Part shown: positions 24,501-33,279 of the stretch, piece by piece | Numbering within the stretch: position 1 is the stretch's first letter | How the letters are laid out: each line of letters starts with the position of its first letter | DNA from: Rhipidocladum racemiflorum | Taxonomy: Eukaryota > Streptophyta > Magnoliopsida > Poales > Poaceae | Reading direction: 5' to 3' | Assembly: GCA_036346355.1 (NCBI GenBank) | Contig: CM070572.1 | Coordinates: 8,005,001-8,069,000 of the forward strand | Length of the DNA: 64,000 nt | The notes under the pieces: model-generated | What the model was told of the DNA's origin: nothing | Database searches by the model: none | Seen by the model: only the letters and a program-made list of their open reading frames with translations | Made by a program: the position numbers and the translations under genes

Positions 24501-25934
24501 TTCTAGATATACTGAAGAAAGATCGTTTCGAAGGTTTGTGGAGTCTTGCCTGGAGGAAACAATTGTTGTTTATGTTGATCATCTCCTTACTCAGGTTTGC
24601 AGAACCACCCTCAGTACTACTATTCAGAATAGCTGTATACTTAAATAATCGTGGCTCATTGTACCCCAAATTGAATATTAAGATTTGGAGGGATCTTAGG
24701 AACATTTATGATGTACTGATATCCAAAAAGGAAGAATTGTACAGTGTTTCCTACAACCATTCTGGACTGAGCTGTTTCTACTTTCTATTGCAGTCCGGGT
24801 TCAGACAGCTTTTTGCTGGTTACAGTCATCATTTCACACTACATGTCATCTTGTCTCTTGCAAGTTGCAACTGCCAGCTGATAAGTCCTTTGAAAGAGCT
24901 AATATATTTTTCCTTTGCACCTCTAGAAAAACCACATAAAAGAAGAAACAATTGACCGGATGAGGCTAGATGAAGAAGTTCTTATGGATTTCTTCAGAGA
25001 GTACATTAATGTGACAGTAAGTATAGTTACCGCTGGAAGTTTGTTACTACTTACAATTATAATTCCTTTGGTGTTTATTCAAAGTTGAAACTGGTCAGTC
25101 TTCTGTGGCAGTTTGAATATTGAAAAACATTTCATGCAATAGTTGAGTGCATGTATTTTGTGGTACAATACAATCAAATAGGATACTGTAATTTGGCATC
25201 AAACAACTATAGTCCTAGACTTCTAGTCACACATCCGGTTTAATGCTTCTATAACTTTAACCAGTTCTCTGAAAAGCCGTCTTTGCATTTTGCTCCAGAA
25301 AGTTGAGAACAGGGTGCGGATTCTGGCCGATCTAAGGGAGCTTGCTTCAGCTGAGAGTCTGGACAGTTTTACTCTCATTTATACAAATATTCTGGAACAT
25401 CAACCAGATTGCCCGGTAATTCATACTCAATTTTGCCAATGTTTGATCACATATCACGAATCAGAAACAAGTATGGTTTACGGTGCATAAACTTTATCCT
25501 TCAGTTCATTTCTTTTGATGCTCTTGAACTTGATCTATCTCTTATATAGTCTGAGGTTGTTGAGAAGCTCGTGGCAATGCGTGAAGGGATTCCACGAAAG
25601 GAAGCCAAGGAGGTAAGGACACAACATCTCACGTCATAAGCATTTGCTGTACGAACCAGTGCATGTTAGACCTATGCCAATTGCCAAAGTATGCTTTTTG
25701 GAAGGGGGAATTTGACAGTTATGATTGTTGTGTCATTAATAATTACGTGTTCAGGTTTAATAGTACTTAGTCATAGAATCTTATTCCCTACTCATTTCTT
25801 AGGTTGTACAAGAATGCAAGGAGATATACGAGAACTCTCTGGTAGATGGCAACCCTCTAAAGTCTGGTTTCGTGTTTGGCAAATTAAAGTGCCTAACAGT
25901 ACGGAAAGGCATATGGAGGAAGCTTGGACAGTGA
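9585..25934 (+). CDS. SEC6: Exocyst complex component SEC6 (EXOC3 homologue), complete, 25 exons
   Basis: SEC6 is a core subunit of the octameric exocyst, which tethers secretory vesicles to the plasma membrane before SNARE fusion. Coding exons: 9585-9707, 10990-11028, 11186-11274, 11388-11478, 11607-11696, 11805-11884, 12454-12546, 13284-13310, 14572-14679, 15361(or 15358)-15499, 15587-15634, 16095-16150, 16575-16683, 16813-16953, 17032-17211, 17338-17421, 17510-17596, 21822-21866, 22591-22669, 23958-24027, 24507-24594, 24927-25016, 25299-25415, 25550-25612, 25803-25934. All introns are GT-AG and phases agree, giving 755 residues, close to the Arabidopsis protein (about 750). Diagnostic segments: MEDLGIEAKEAAVREVAKLL at the N-terminus, YERLTALDGKRRFALAAAG, DYVAPCFPPRYEIFQLMVNL, LLSDRANDIQNINILKVTGW and the C-terminal VVQECKEIYENSLVDGNP. 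The middle and C-terminus correspond to the Sec6 helical-bundle domain. The start is the first ATG and matches the conserved plant N-terminus. Introns 8, 17 and 19 carry transposon insertions; the coding sequence is undamaged. Confidence 0.97.
13592..14245. mobile_element. GC-rich hAT MITE in SEC6 intron 8
   Basis: The 654-bp insertion is flanked by a perfect 8-bp duplication CATACCAT (13584-13591 and 14246-14253). The left end CAAGGTTGTCAAGGCG resembles the left end of the intron-19 element (CATGGTTATCACGGCG); the right end, reverse-complemented, starts CATGGACGCC. Both elements carry GGCGCCTAGGCG-type words inside their ends. The interior is GC-rich with Ala/Arg/Glu-rich open frames on both strands; these look like composition effects rather than a gene. 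Confidence 0.8.
15355..15360 (+). promoter_or_regulatory. Tandem splice acceptor (NAGNAG) at SEC6 exon 10
   Basis: The acceptor reads CAGCAG. Use of the first CAG adds one codon and changes the junction from Lys-Lys-Gly to Asn-Arg-Lys-Gly; both keep frame. The junction lies in a poorly conserved linker after the Ala/Glu-rich stretch, so both isoforms are plausible. Confidence 0.7.
17597..18104 (+). other. 5' part of SEC6 intron 17
   Basis: Intronic sequence between the exon-17 donor and the LINE insertion, with no recognisable feature. The last 12 bases (18093-18104) are the left target duplication of the LINE. Confidence 0.8.
18105..21324 (-). mobile_element. RTE-type LINE in SEC6 intron 17, antisense, near full length but decayed
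   Basis: A 12-bp direct repeat AGGGGCAAACTA flanks the insertion (18093-18104 and 21325-21336). Length (about 3.2 kb) fits RTE-clade non-LTR elements. In minus-strand order it shows an apurinic-type endonuclease start (RLGSWNVGSLTGKLRELIDT region near 21,250), the endonuclease GDFNGH motif (about 20,815), a reverse-transcriptase region (NQFGFMPERSTTEVIFL and HMVFIDLEEAYESVPRKV, 19,160-19,350) and the C-terminal region ending DRSAWKLVIHVPEP at about 18,200. Stops and frameshifts break the frame throughout, so it cannot be active. It is oriented against SEC6. A local 188-bp tandem repeat lies between the endonuclease and RT parts. Confidence 0.88.
19734..20175 (-). repeat. 188-bp tandem repeat inside the LINE (2 full copies plus ~70 bp)
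   Basis: The sequence from tagccatcatgtag to tctcgatgtt is repeated head to tail with a 188-bp period; the third copy breaks off after cataagccttgcc. The full copies are identical as far as I can compare, whereas the LINE around them is heavily mutated, so the duplication is much younger than the insertion, or is an assembly artefact. Confidence 0.9.
22888..23504. mobile_element. GC-rich hAT MITE in SEC6 intron 19
   Basis: The 617-bp insertion has perfect 16-bp terminal inverted repeats (CATGGTTATCACGGCG and its complement) and a perfect 8-bp target duplication ATTCTATT (22880-22887 and 23505-23512). Just inside each end are GGCGCCTAGGCG-like words. The interior (about 23,140-23,420) is an imperfect tandem array of ctccagccgccgcctc units of about 20-40 bp. 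No transposase. Same family as 13592-14245 by ends and subterminal words, but with an unrelated core. Confidence 0.9.
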
Positions 25935-26172
25935 GGGTGCTGCCACTTTGAGCAGAGTGGATCCACGTACTAAGACAAGATTTATTTTCTGTTTTTGTGC
26001 TCATTCTTTTGTTCGTTTATTAAACAAGCTTATTGGCGTCACACTTATGTCATACCCGTGCGTGAGCCTTAGCATAAGAGCTAGAACTTATATTTTTGTT
26101 TGGTTAGCAACAGGGAATTTGGTGTAAAAATGGCACGCTTCCGAAACCCGAAACAACGTATTTATTCATTTC

Positions 26173-26178
26173 AATAAA
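26173..26178 (+). terminator. Probable SEC6 polyadenylation signal
   Basis: AATAAA lies 239 bp after the SEC6 stop codon in an AT-rich stretch, upstream of the Copia insertion at 26345. It is the only clear AATAAA between the stop codon and the transposon. Confidence 0.5.
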
Positions 26179-26344
26179 GAGAGGCTAGTAATGTATTGTT
26201 AAGTGCAAGCAGCTGGCCCTTGCATCTGATCTGAAGGACTGGGCAGCTGCTTCGTTCTCGATGCACTTTATGTACGTCTTTGTTGCCGTTCCTTTTTTGC
26301 AAGCTAGACGTCGTTGCGGACGATGGGCGATACCAGGTCGGCGG

Positions 26345-26560
26345 TGTTAGGAAATCAATTGACGTATCTTATATGGACTCTTCCTTATCTCTAAGCAGAA
26401 TCGCTATATATAGGAGGCAGGGGGTCACCCCATTGTACACAAGCATACAGAATAATAAAGCAGACCCGTTCCTCATATTGTGTTTCTCGCTCTCTCTTTC
26501 TGTTCTCCAATTCAATCTATTAGGCAACCCCGGACTATTCGATAGCGAGGTTGTCTAACA
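26345..26560 (+). repeat. Copia 5' LTR
   Basis: 216 bp, starting TGTTAGGAAA and ending TTGTCTAACA, i.e. the usual TG...CA with short inverted ends TGTTAG/CTAACA. A TATATATA box lies at 26405-26412, with AATAAA near 26452 upstream of a CT-rich stretch. Confidence 0.92.
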
Positions 26561-26578
26561 CGTTATCAGCACGAAGCT
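26561..26578 (+). other. Copia primer-binding site
   Basis: Directly after the 5' LTR, cgttatcagcacgaagc contains the TTATCAGCACGA core seen in many plant Copia elements, which prime from the initiator methionine tRNA. Confidence 0.65.
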
Positions 26579-28305
26579 CTACTGTTGAAACAGATTGAAG
26601 GTGAGAAGAGGTAAGAAACAGGGATTGATTTGATCGCTGCTCTTAACCTATGAATGTATCTAAACCTCTGTAACACGAAGTTACACACGAAGCAACAGTA
26701 CATGGCACAAAGCCCTCTACCGCCGATGAACTTGGCATCATGGGCATGAAGCCATTACAGATTGGCATGAAGCAGACGCTACTGTAGAACTCATCTGGCA
26801 TGAAGCCATCACAGATTGAGTCCACGGCCGCCGGCCGGTCGCAGCCGTGTCGCCGTGAAGGACTATCGCTCGTGCACGAAGCACGGAGCACTCAGCGCCG
26901 CCGGTTTGGCCTCCGTGTGCACGCAGCGCGCCGCGCCCAACCGTTGGCGCCCCGGTCGGCTCTGCCCGCCTCGACTGACGGCTCGAAGCCGCTATTGCCG
27001 GAACCTGCACGTGCATGAAGCGCCGCCGAAGTCGCTGCGCAAGTCGCCGGCCATGGAGCGTCGTCGATGGCTTGGCCATGAAGTTGCCGCCGCCGGCCAC
27101 GAAGAGCCGCGCCTCGACTTGAAGACGCTGCAGCCCGACCCGGCCCCTGTCCGCCGCAGTTAGTATGACCCGGACACTTCGGCTCTCGAAGCAAGCCGTC
27201 GCCGCGTGCCACGAAGTGCCGCTCGACTCGCTGGAACTCGTCGCGCGTCTCTCCAGGCCATGAAGTGCCGTCCTGGCGAGCCCGCCTACGCGCCCGACCG
27301 CAGCGGCGCTGCTTCTTGCGCGTTACCAGCGCTGCGCCCGGCGACTGCCCGCGCCCAGCGCTCGGGCCAGCCTCATTGCTCCTTGCGCTCTCACGGCGCT
27401 TGCCATGGCAACACCGCTGACGGAGCACTGCTGGCCGCCCAAAGCCGACGGCAAGCCACCTCACTGCATCGGCCACGCAGGCATAGCGCCCACAGGCCGA
27501 CCAGCGATCTGCTGCCGTTTTCCGACCACCCGCGACTCTGTAGGCCGCTGCCGTATGAGCTCATTGTCTGCCGGCCCGCTCCGTCGACTCTTCTTGGTAG
27601 TGCCGGTTCTTGTGCGCCGACTGCCCGCGCTGGCCAGGGCTCGCCTCGCCTCGCTGCCTTGCGAGCCAACCCGACTCCTTTCCATGGTGAGTGGACATGC
27701 AGTCCAACACTAGGACTTGAAGTCCAAGATGCAGTAGCCTTGAAGTCCAAGGAGGACAAATCCTCTCCTGTGCGCGTAGGAGTATAGGACTTGAAGTCCA
27801 AAGTGCAGTCAGCCTTGAAGTCCACGAAGGGACTCGATCGGACTCAATGAAGAGCAGAGCTGGACTTAACTGCAGTTGAATTGCGGCGTCGGGCACGTGG
27901 TAAAGGAGGAAATTACCCTTTTACCCCCCCAGGTATTTTATTTCTTTTCTTTTCTGAAAAAGAATAGAAATTCAGAAAATTGATTAGAAAACACTGAAAA
28001 TTGCCAGAAAAATATGAAAATTCCTAGAAAATTGCAGAAAATTTTTATGGCTCTGTTTTTAATTTTACTTAGCCTTATTGTTTGAATTTATGAATATTTG
28101 CATGAACTTTTACAATAATTGCCTTGTTTAGAATATCGGAAATTCCTGAGAATTTATTTTCTGCATTTATGAATTTATGAATTGTGCAATTATTGTTCTG
28201 TTCCATGCATTATATTTATTGCTTTAATATAGTTCATTGGAAATTCAAGCACGCCGCACGAAGCGGCCACCGTCGCGCCAGGAAGGCCGACGCGCATGGA
28301 ACTGA

Positions 28306-28455
28306 ATGCATCGTGCGCATGAATACGGTCGCACGAAGCCGATCGCGCGCATATAAAGCAGATCGCACGAAGACGATCATGCATATGAATCCGATCGCAC
28401 GAAGCTGATCGTGCGCATATGAATCTGATCGTTTGCACGAAGCCGATCACCTGCA
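28306..28455. repeat. Tandem array of four ~30-36-bp units in the Copia leader
   Basis: Units contain gcatatgaatccgatcg followed by cacgaagccgatc, with substitutions and small indels. The ATGAATC and CACGAAG words recur across the whole leader. Confidence 0.8.
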
Positions 28456-28487
28456 TGCACGTAGTTGTATTTCTGAATATTTATGAA

Positions 28488-28638
28488 TCTGTGTATATAT
28501 GAATCTTGCAGTTATGAATCATGTATTTATGAATTCTGTATTTATGGATCTTATATTTATGAATCTTGTACTTATGAATCCTACATTTATGAATCTCGCA
28601 CTTATGAATCTTGCATATATGAATCTTGTATTTATAAA
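28488..28638 (+). repeat. 15-bp tandem array (10 units) encoding a Tyr-Glu-Ser-Cys-Ile repeat
   Basis: Ten units of consensus TATGAATCTTGTATT. The 15-bp period is kept almost without indels, so one forward frame stays open and encodes a pentapeptide repeat (Y-E-S-C-I with variants), in a small ORF from about 28483 to 28680. No known domain is recognised; translation is unproven. Confidence 0.85.
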
Positions 28639-29004
28639 TTATTGCTTTCTTTAGTTTGCTGGAAATTCATGAGAATTTAATTATGCATTTTATTGAATCT
28701 AGCAGCCACTTCCTATTAGATTGCACGCAGTAAATCTAATGGAAGAACCTTATGAATGTGCAAAGGTCTGGCATTGTCTAACGTGAGTTTTTGAAGAACT
28801 AACCTGAATGGTCAGAATTATCTCACATAAACATCAGATTGCATAATGAATAGTAAGCTCTCGAAGAGCATACATTTTCTCATGAATAGAATTGCAATTT
28901 ATTATTTATTCCAGTATTCTTTATTTGCAAGCAATGTTTGAATTACTTTGCCACTATATAAATAGAATTATATTTTTTGTCATCTAGAAATTGTGTAGCG
29001 CCCA

Positions 29005-30187
29005 ATGGAGGAAATATGCATTGTTGATAGTGGCACAACAAATACCATCTTAAGAGAGTCGAAATACTTCCAGACGATCATGAAGAACGCTGGAAAGATT
29101 ACGACAATCGCAAGAAGCGATACGCATATAATAAGCTCAGGAAGAGCCACAATTATATTGCCAATGGGTACAACTTTGGTAATTGAAGAAGCCCTCTTGT
29201 ACCCTGAATCAACTCGCACTCTCTTAAGTTTCAAAGATATCCGCGCCAATGGGTTTCACGTAGAAACCAATGAAGAAAATGGCAAAGAACACTTGTGCAT
29301 TGTGAAGCACGCGGAATATGAAAAAAAAATGGTATTAGAAAAATATCCCTCATATGAATCTGGGTTGTACTACACGAGAATCAATGCACATGCAGTGTAT
29401 ACTTCTTTAGAAGCTCTGAATTATTTTCTTTATGGCATTGTATATTTAGGTCATCAGTGTCTTAGAATGATGAGAAATATAGTTAACAACTCATAAGGTC
29501 ATGGCATTAATGTTAAAAATTTCCCGAATCATAAAGATTTTGTGTGCCATGCATGTGCCACCGGGAAATTAATAACTAGGCCCTCTATTATGAAAGTGCA
29601 ACATGAAATCCCTGTATTCCTGGAACGCATTCAGGGGGATATTTGCGGCCCGATTCAGCCATTATCGGGGCCGTTTTGGTACTTTATGGTGCTCATTGAT
29701 GCTTCCTCGAAATGGTCGCATACATGTTTGCTGTCAACAAGGAATCATACATTCACAAAATTGATCTCGCAGATCATCAGAATTAAGAATGCTTTTCCTA
29801 ATCATCGCGTGAAGTCCATTCGAATGGACAATGCCAGCGAATTTACTTCCAAGGCATTTGATGATTATTGCACAAAGAATCGAATAATCATGAGCACTCA
29901 CATCAGCATGTCCATACGCAAAATGGACGAGCTGAAGCACTATTAAAGAGGATTAAGTTCATAGCCCGGCCGCTCTTTGCAGAGTTGTAACTTGCCCAAC
30001 ACTTGTTGGGGACACACAGTCCTGCATGCAGCAGCACTCATCAATTATAGACCATCGGCCTACAACATCCATTCAACTATGCAACTAGTGCAATGGGTCA
30101 TCCTGAAGATTTGAATGAATGGTATATGTACCTATACCAACCCCACAGCGAACTGCAATGGGCCCTCTCCGCAAGTCTGGGATATAC
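29005..30187 (+). pseudogene. Copia protease, GAG-pre-integrase and integrase (5' pol), broken
   Basis: The first segment (29005-29496) begins near an aspartic-protease motif (CIVDSGTTNT; catalytic D-S-G) and runs into the GAG-pre-integrase region, stopping near HQCLRMMRN. The second (29542-29946) carries the end of the integrase zinc-binding region (CHACATGK) and catalytic-core pieces (GDICGP, FMVLIDASSKWSH, IRMDNASEFTS with the conserved Asp/Asn pair). The last part (29947-30187) is the integrase C-terminal side, ending in PQRTAMGPLRKSGIYVG, exactly where the gypsy element cuts in. There are several stops and frameshifts. Confidence 0.9.
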
Positions 30188-30192
30188 GTTGG

Positions 30193-31078
30193 TGACGAGT
30201 ACCCATGCCATGGGTACCCCCATCAGCCCGGAAGCACGAACGGGCTGACCTATCACGGCGAAGGCCCAGCACCACCGAAAGGTACTTGGGCCGCGGGGAA
30301 CGAGCCCCGACCTGTACGGGGCCGACTCGACGGCCGGCGACTCGGATTCGGACGGTCGGCATGCGCCGGCCGCCTAATATTGAAGCTCAAGCTCCACTGC
30401 ACTGCAGGCTAGCGGGGCCACGCCCGATGTCGGTAGCGCCTTGTCTTGCGGCGTCCCCTGGCATCCGTCTGGGGTAGGCGGCTCCTTCCCGAGGCCCATC
30501 GGAAGGGCCCGCAGAAGAAGTCAAGCCCCGCCCCGCCGCCAGGCACGCCGCGAAAGATTACGCCGCCTCGAGGCCAAGGCAATGTCAGCGCCATTAAAGC
30601 CACCGAGGCCGACAGAGCACCACGCAACACGCCACCTGCAGGCGACTACGCAAGATCGCTATCAGAACCACCAACCTCGCCTCGGGACGGGCAGGGTCGA
30701 CGACAAGACAGGAACCAGATTTCAAGACGTGCAGGCCCCTTTTCTCGTAGTTTTCCCAACTCCTGTGTAACCTGCCCCCTCCATCTATATAAGGAGGGGC
30801 AGGGCCCGAGAGGGGCGAGAGGAGAGAAAAACAGTCTTCTAGGTAGCCTCACCACCCTAGCGAAAGCATCAAGGGGATCGGACAATGACCGTCCGCCTCG
30901 CTTGTACACCCCTTGTTCATCTCCCAAAGATCAATACATCCACACCGCACGAATCGAGTAGGGACATTCTGCCGAACCAAGATACATCTTCGACTCCTTG
31001 AGTCGACCATTCGAGGAGAGGGAGCGCGCGACCCATCCGACCATAAATTCGTATTGCGGTGCACGAAACACCAAGCGG
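30193..31078 (+). repeat. Tat-type element 5' LTR
   Basis: About 886 bp, beginning TGACGAGTACC. A TATATAA box lies at 30786-30792 in ccatctatataaggaggg. The expected CA at the right end is altered (accaagcg here, accgaca in the 3' LTR). Confidence 0.85.
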
Positions 31079-31098
31079 TTGGCGCGCCAGGTAGGGGA
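31079..31098 (+). other. Tat-type element primer-binding site
   Basis: TTGGCGCGCCAGGTAGGGG follows the 5' LTR, a form shared by Tat-lineage elements of grasses. I do not assign the tRNA. Confidence 0.65.
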
Positions 31099-31429
31099 TC
31101 TCGCGCGTCTTCACCGACATCCTCATCTTCGGGTTCCCATTCTCCTCCCTGATGGCTTCCTCCCACTACGATTCGCCGATGTCGAGGGGCTGGATCCGCT
31201 TCGGCGCCCTCGATTTCATTGTCACTACGGCGGGGAGCTTGTCCTCGTCCCCGGCCGTCGGGACCGGGCGCCCTCCATAAGCCTGGATGCGATTGCCGAC
31301 GTCTCGGCAACCTCGGCCTCGAGGCCCAGCAAGCCGCGCGAAGCGGGCCGTCATGTGGCACCACCCGGCAACATTGCCTCACGGATGCGGCGGCGGCGAC
31401 TCCACCCTCCACGAAGCTCTCAACTCGTG

Positions 31430-32905
31430 GCCATGGCCGGTTACGCGCTGGCTTCCCTCCACGACCTGCTGGCGGATTCCTCCAGCCACGGCTCCAGCTC
31501 CGATAAGGAGTACCCCCCTCGCAGGGCGTACCCCCGTGAGTGCAACATGACGGGTGCGGCGGAACCATCTGCCACCCCCGCTACCCTCGGGACCCTCCTC
31601 CCGCGCGACGAAGCGCGGCGGGAGGAATCCCGGCGGGAAGACGACGCACAGTATCTACAACGCTTCGCTGACCTCCAGCGACAGCGCGAGGAGTTAGAAG
31701 CTCGAAAGGCCGAGCTCGATAAGCTCCAGGCCCAACTGGAGCGCCGTCAGCCTAGCCCACCACTGGCCGCGCCCGCGCGCGTCAGGTGCATCAGCAATTG
31801 GCTGAGGAAGCGAACGACCTTCCGTTCTTCCCTCACGCCAACCAGAACATTGCCGCTGCGGCAATGCTGCTCCGAGGGCTGCCTGAGCCAACGGAGCCTG
31901 AAGCCAAGGCCACCTACCAGAACCTCAGGGGCGGTAGAGCGTCTTGTCGTTCAAAGACGCCCAAGGTTCTAGCTCGTGACGAGCGGCGCCACTTCGGGCC
32001 GCCTGGGCCACTCCCCCTCACAGGGTCGACGGAGCCCAGCCAAGACGGCCCCACTCTGCAAGCTCCCCCAGGCATCCTACACCCCGGTGCGGCACCGCCT
32101 GGGGGACAAGTACGATCTTCGCACCACCCTCGAGGCGCGAAGGAGGGCTACCGACGCGGCAGCACCCTCGCAAGTTGCCGATAGCGGGCGACGCAACCAT
32201 CCCGACCCAGGATTCGACGGTCCTGGGCCGCGCGCGTTCACCCGCCGCATCCGCAACGCCGACTTCCCGGTCAGATTCCGGGCTCCGACCAACATAGCCA
32301 AGTACACGGGGGCTACCAACCCCAGTGTCTGGTTAGAAGACTATCGGCTCGCCTGTCGAGCTGGGGGAGCGACGGACGACTCCTTCGTTATCCAGTACCT
32401 CCCCATCTATCTTGCGGACTCAGCTCGAGCATGGCTCGAGTACCTGCCACAGATACCATCGGCGGTGGGCCGACTGGCGAACCTTTTCGTCGGAAACTTC
32501 CAGGGCACGTACAAACGCCCTGGCAACTCCTGGGATCTGAAGAGCTGCAAGCAGCAGCCGGGGGAGACCCTCCGGGACTACATCCGCCGCTTCTCCCAGC
32601 AGTGCAATGAGCTCCCCGACATCCGCGACGCCGACGTCGTCGGGGCGTTCATCTACGGCACCACGTGTGAGGCCCTGGTCCACAAGTTGGGCTGCGCGAA
32701 GCCCCGGACCACCAAGGAGCTCCTCGACATCGCCACCAACCACGCCTCCGGCGAGGAGGCCGTGGGGGCCATCTTCGAAAGGAAGACGGCCCACAAGACA
32801 GCCAGCCTCGGAGCCGGCGCCCCCTCACCATACGACAAAAGGAAGCGGAAGGGGAAGCAGTGGTCGCGAAGGTCGAATGGTCGCTGGCCGCCGACCGACC
32901 GCTAA
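31430..32905 (+). pseudogene. Tat-type gag, broken
   Basis: Readable in successive frames: an Arg/Glu-rich coiled-coil-like stretch (about 31,600-31,760), then the retrotransposon gag core at about 32,250-32,780 with FPVRFRAPTNIAKYTGATNP, a LEDYRLACR segment, ADSARAWLEYLP and LRDYIRRFSQQCNELPDI. The tail after 32,780 is basic, where the zinc knuckle would be expected, but I see no intact CCHC. Frames change at least twice before 32,000. Confidence 0.85.
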
Positions 32906-33279
32906 ACAGCCAGGCTCGGCAGACGCCCGACCGATTCGAGAAGTTGATGGATAGTCCGTGCGAACCACGACTATCCCGTCAAGTACAAGTATCGGATCGC
33001 GAAGTCCTGGCGGTTTCTCTCCGGAAACCCCACGGCGTCAGCGGGGTAAGGGAAGAAGCGCGACCCCGTCGGCAGCCGGGGCAAAAGCGATGAGCCACCG
33101 ACGAGTTCCGCGCAGCTCGACGGTTGCCTCATGATCTTCGGAGGCGGAGTGCTACGCCGACAAGCGGCAGTAGCTTCGCCCACCGAGAGGTCCACACGGC
33201 TACCCCCGTGCCCACCTACTTGAGGTGGTCGGAATGCCCGATCGCCTTCGACCGGACCGACCACCCGACCACATCCCGC

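Larger units (their letters stand above)
26579..29004 (+). other. Copia leader without gag; GC-rich, repeat-laden
   Basis: The region expected to hold gag has no retroviral gag-like domain and no CCHC knuckle. From about 26,730 to 27,690 it is GC-rich and sprinkled with CATGAAG/CACGAAG words. From 27,700 to 27,835 two related blocks contain the near-palindrome GGACTTGAAGTCC. At 27,900-28,240 it turns AT-rich with gaaaattcc-type words, then come two tandem arrays (28306-28455 and 28488-28638). Long open frames in the GC-rich part occur on both strands and are probably compositional. Either gag has eroded beyond recognition or the element relied on gag from elsewhere. Confidence 0.6.

Noticed and set aside
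9585..25934. VPS52 or another tethering-complex subunit
   Set aside because: Residue patterns and total length match plant SEC6 throughout.
26800..27900. Several 100-190-codon ORFs on both strands in the Copia leader
   Set aside because: GC-rich repeat sequence with mutually overlapping frames; no gag-like domain or zinc knuckle.
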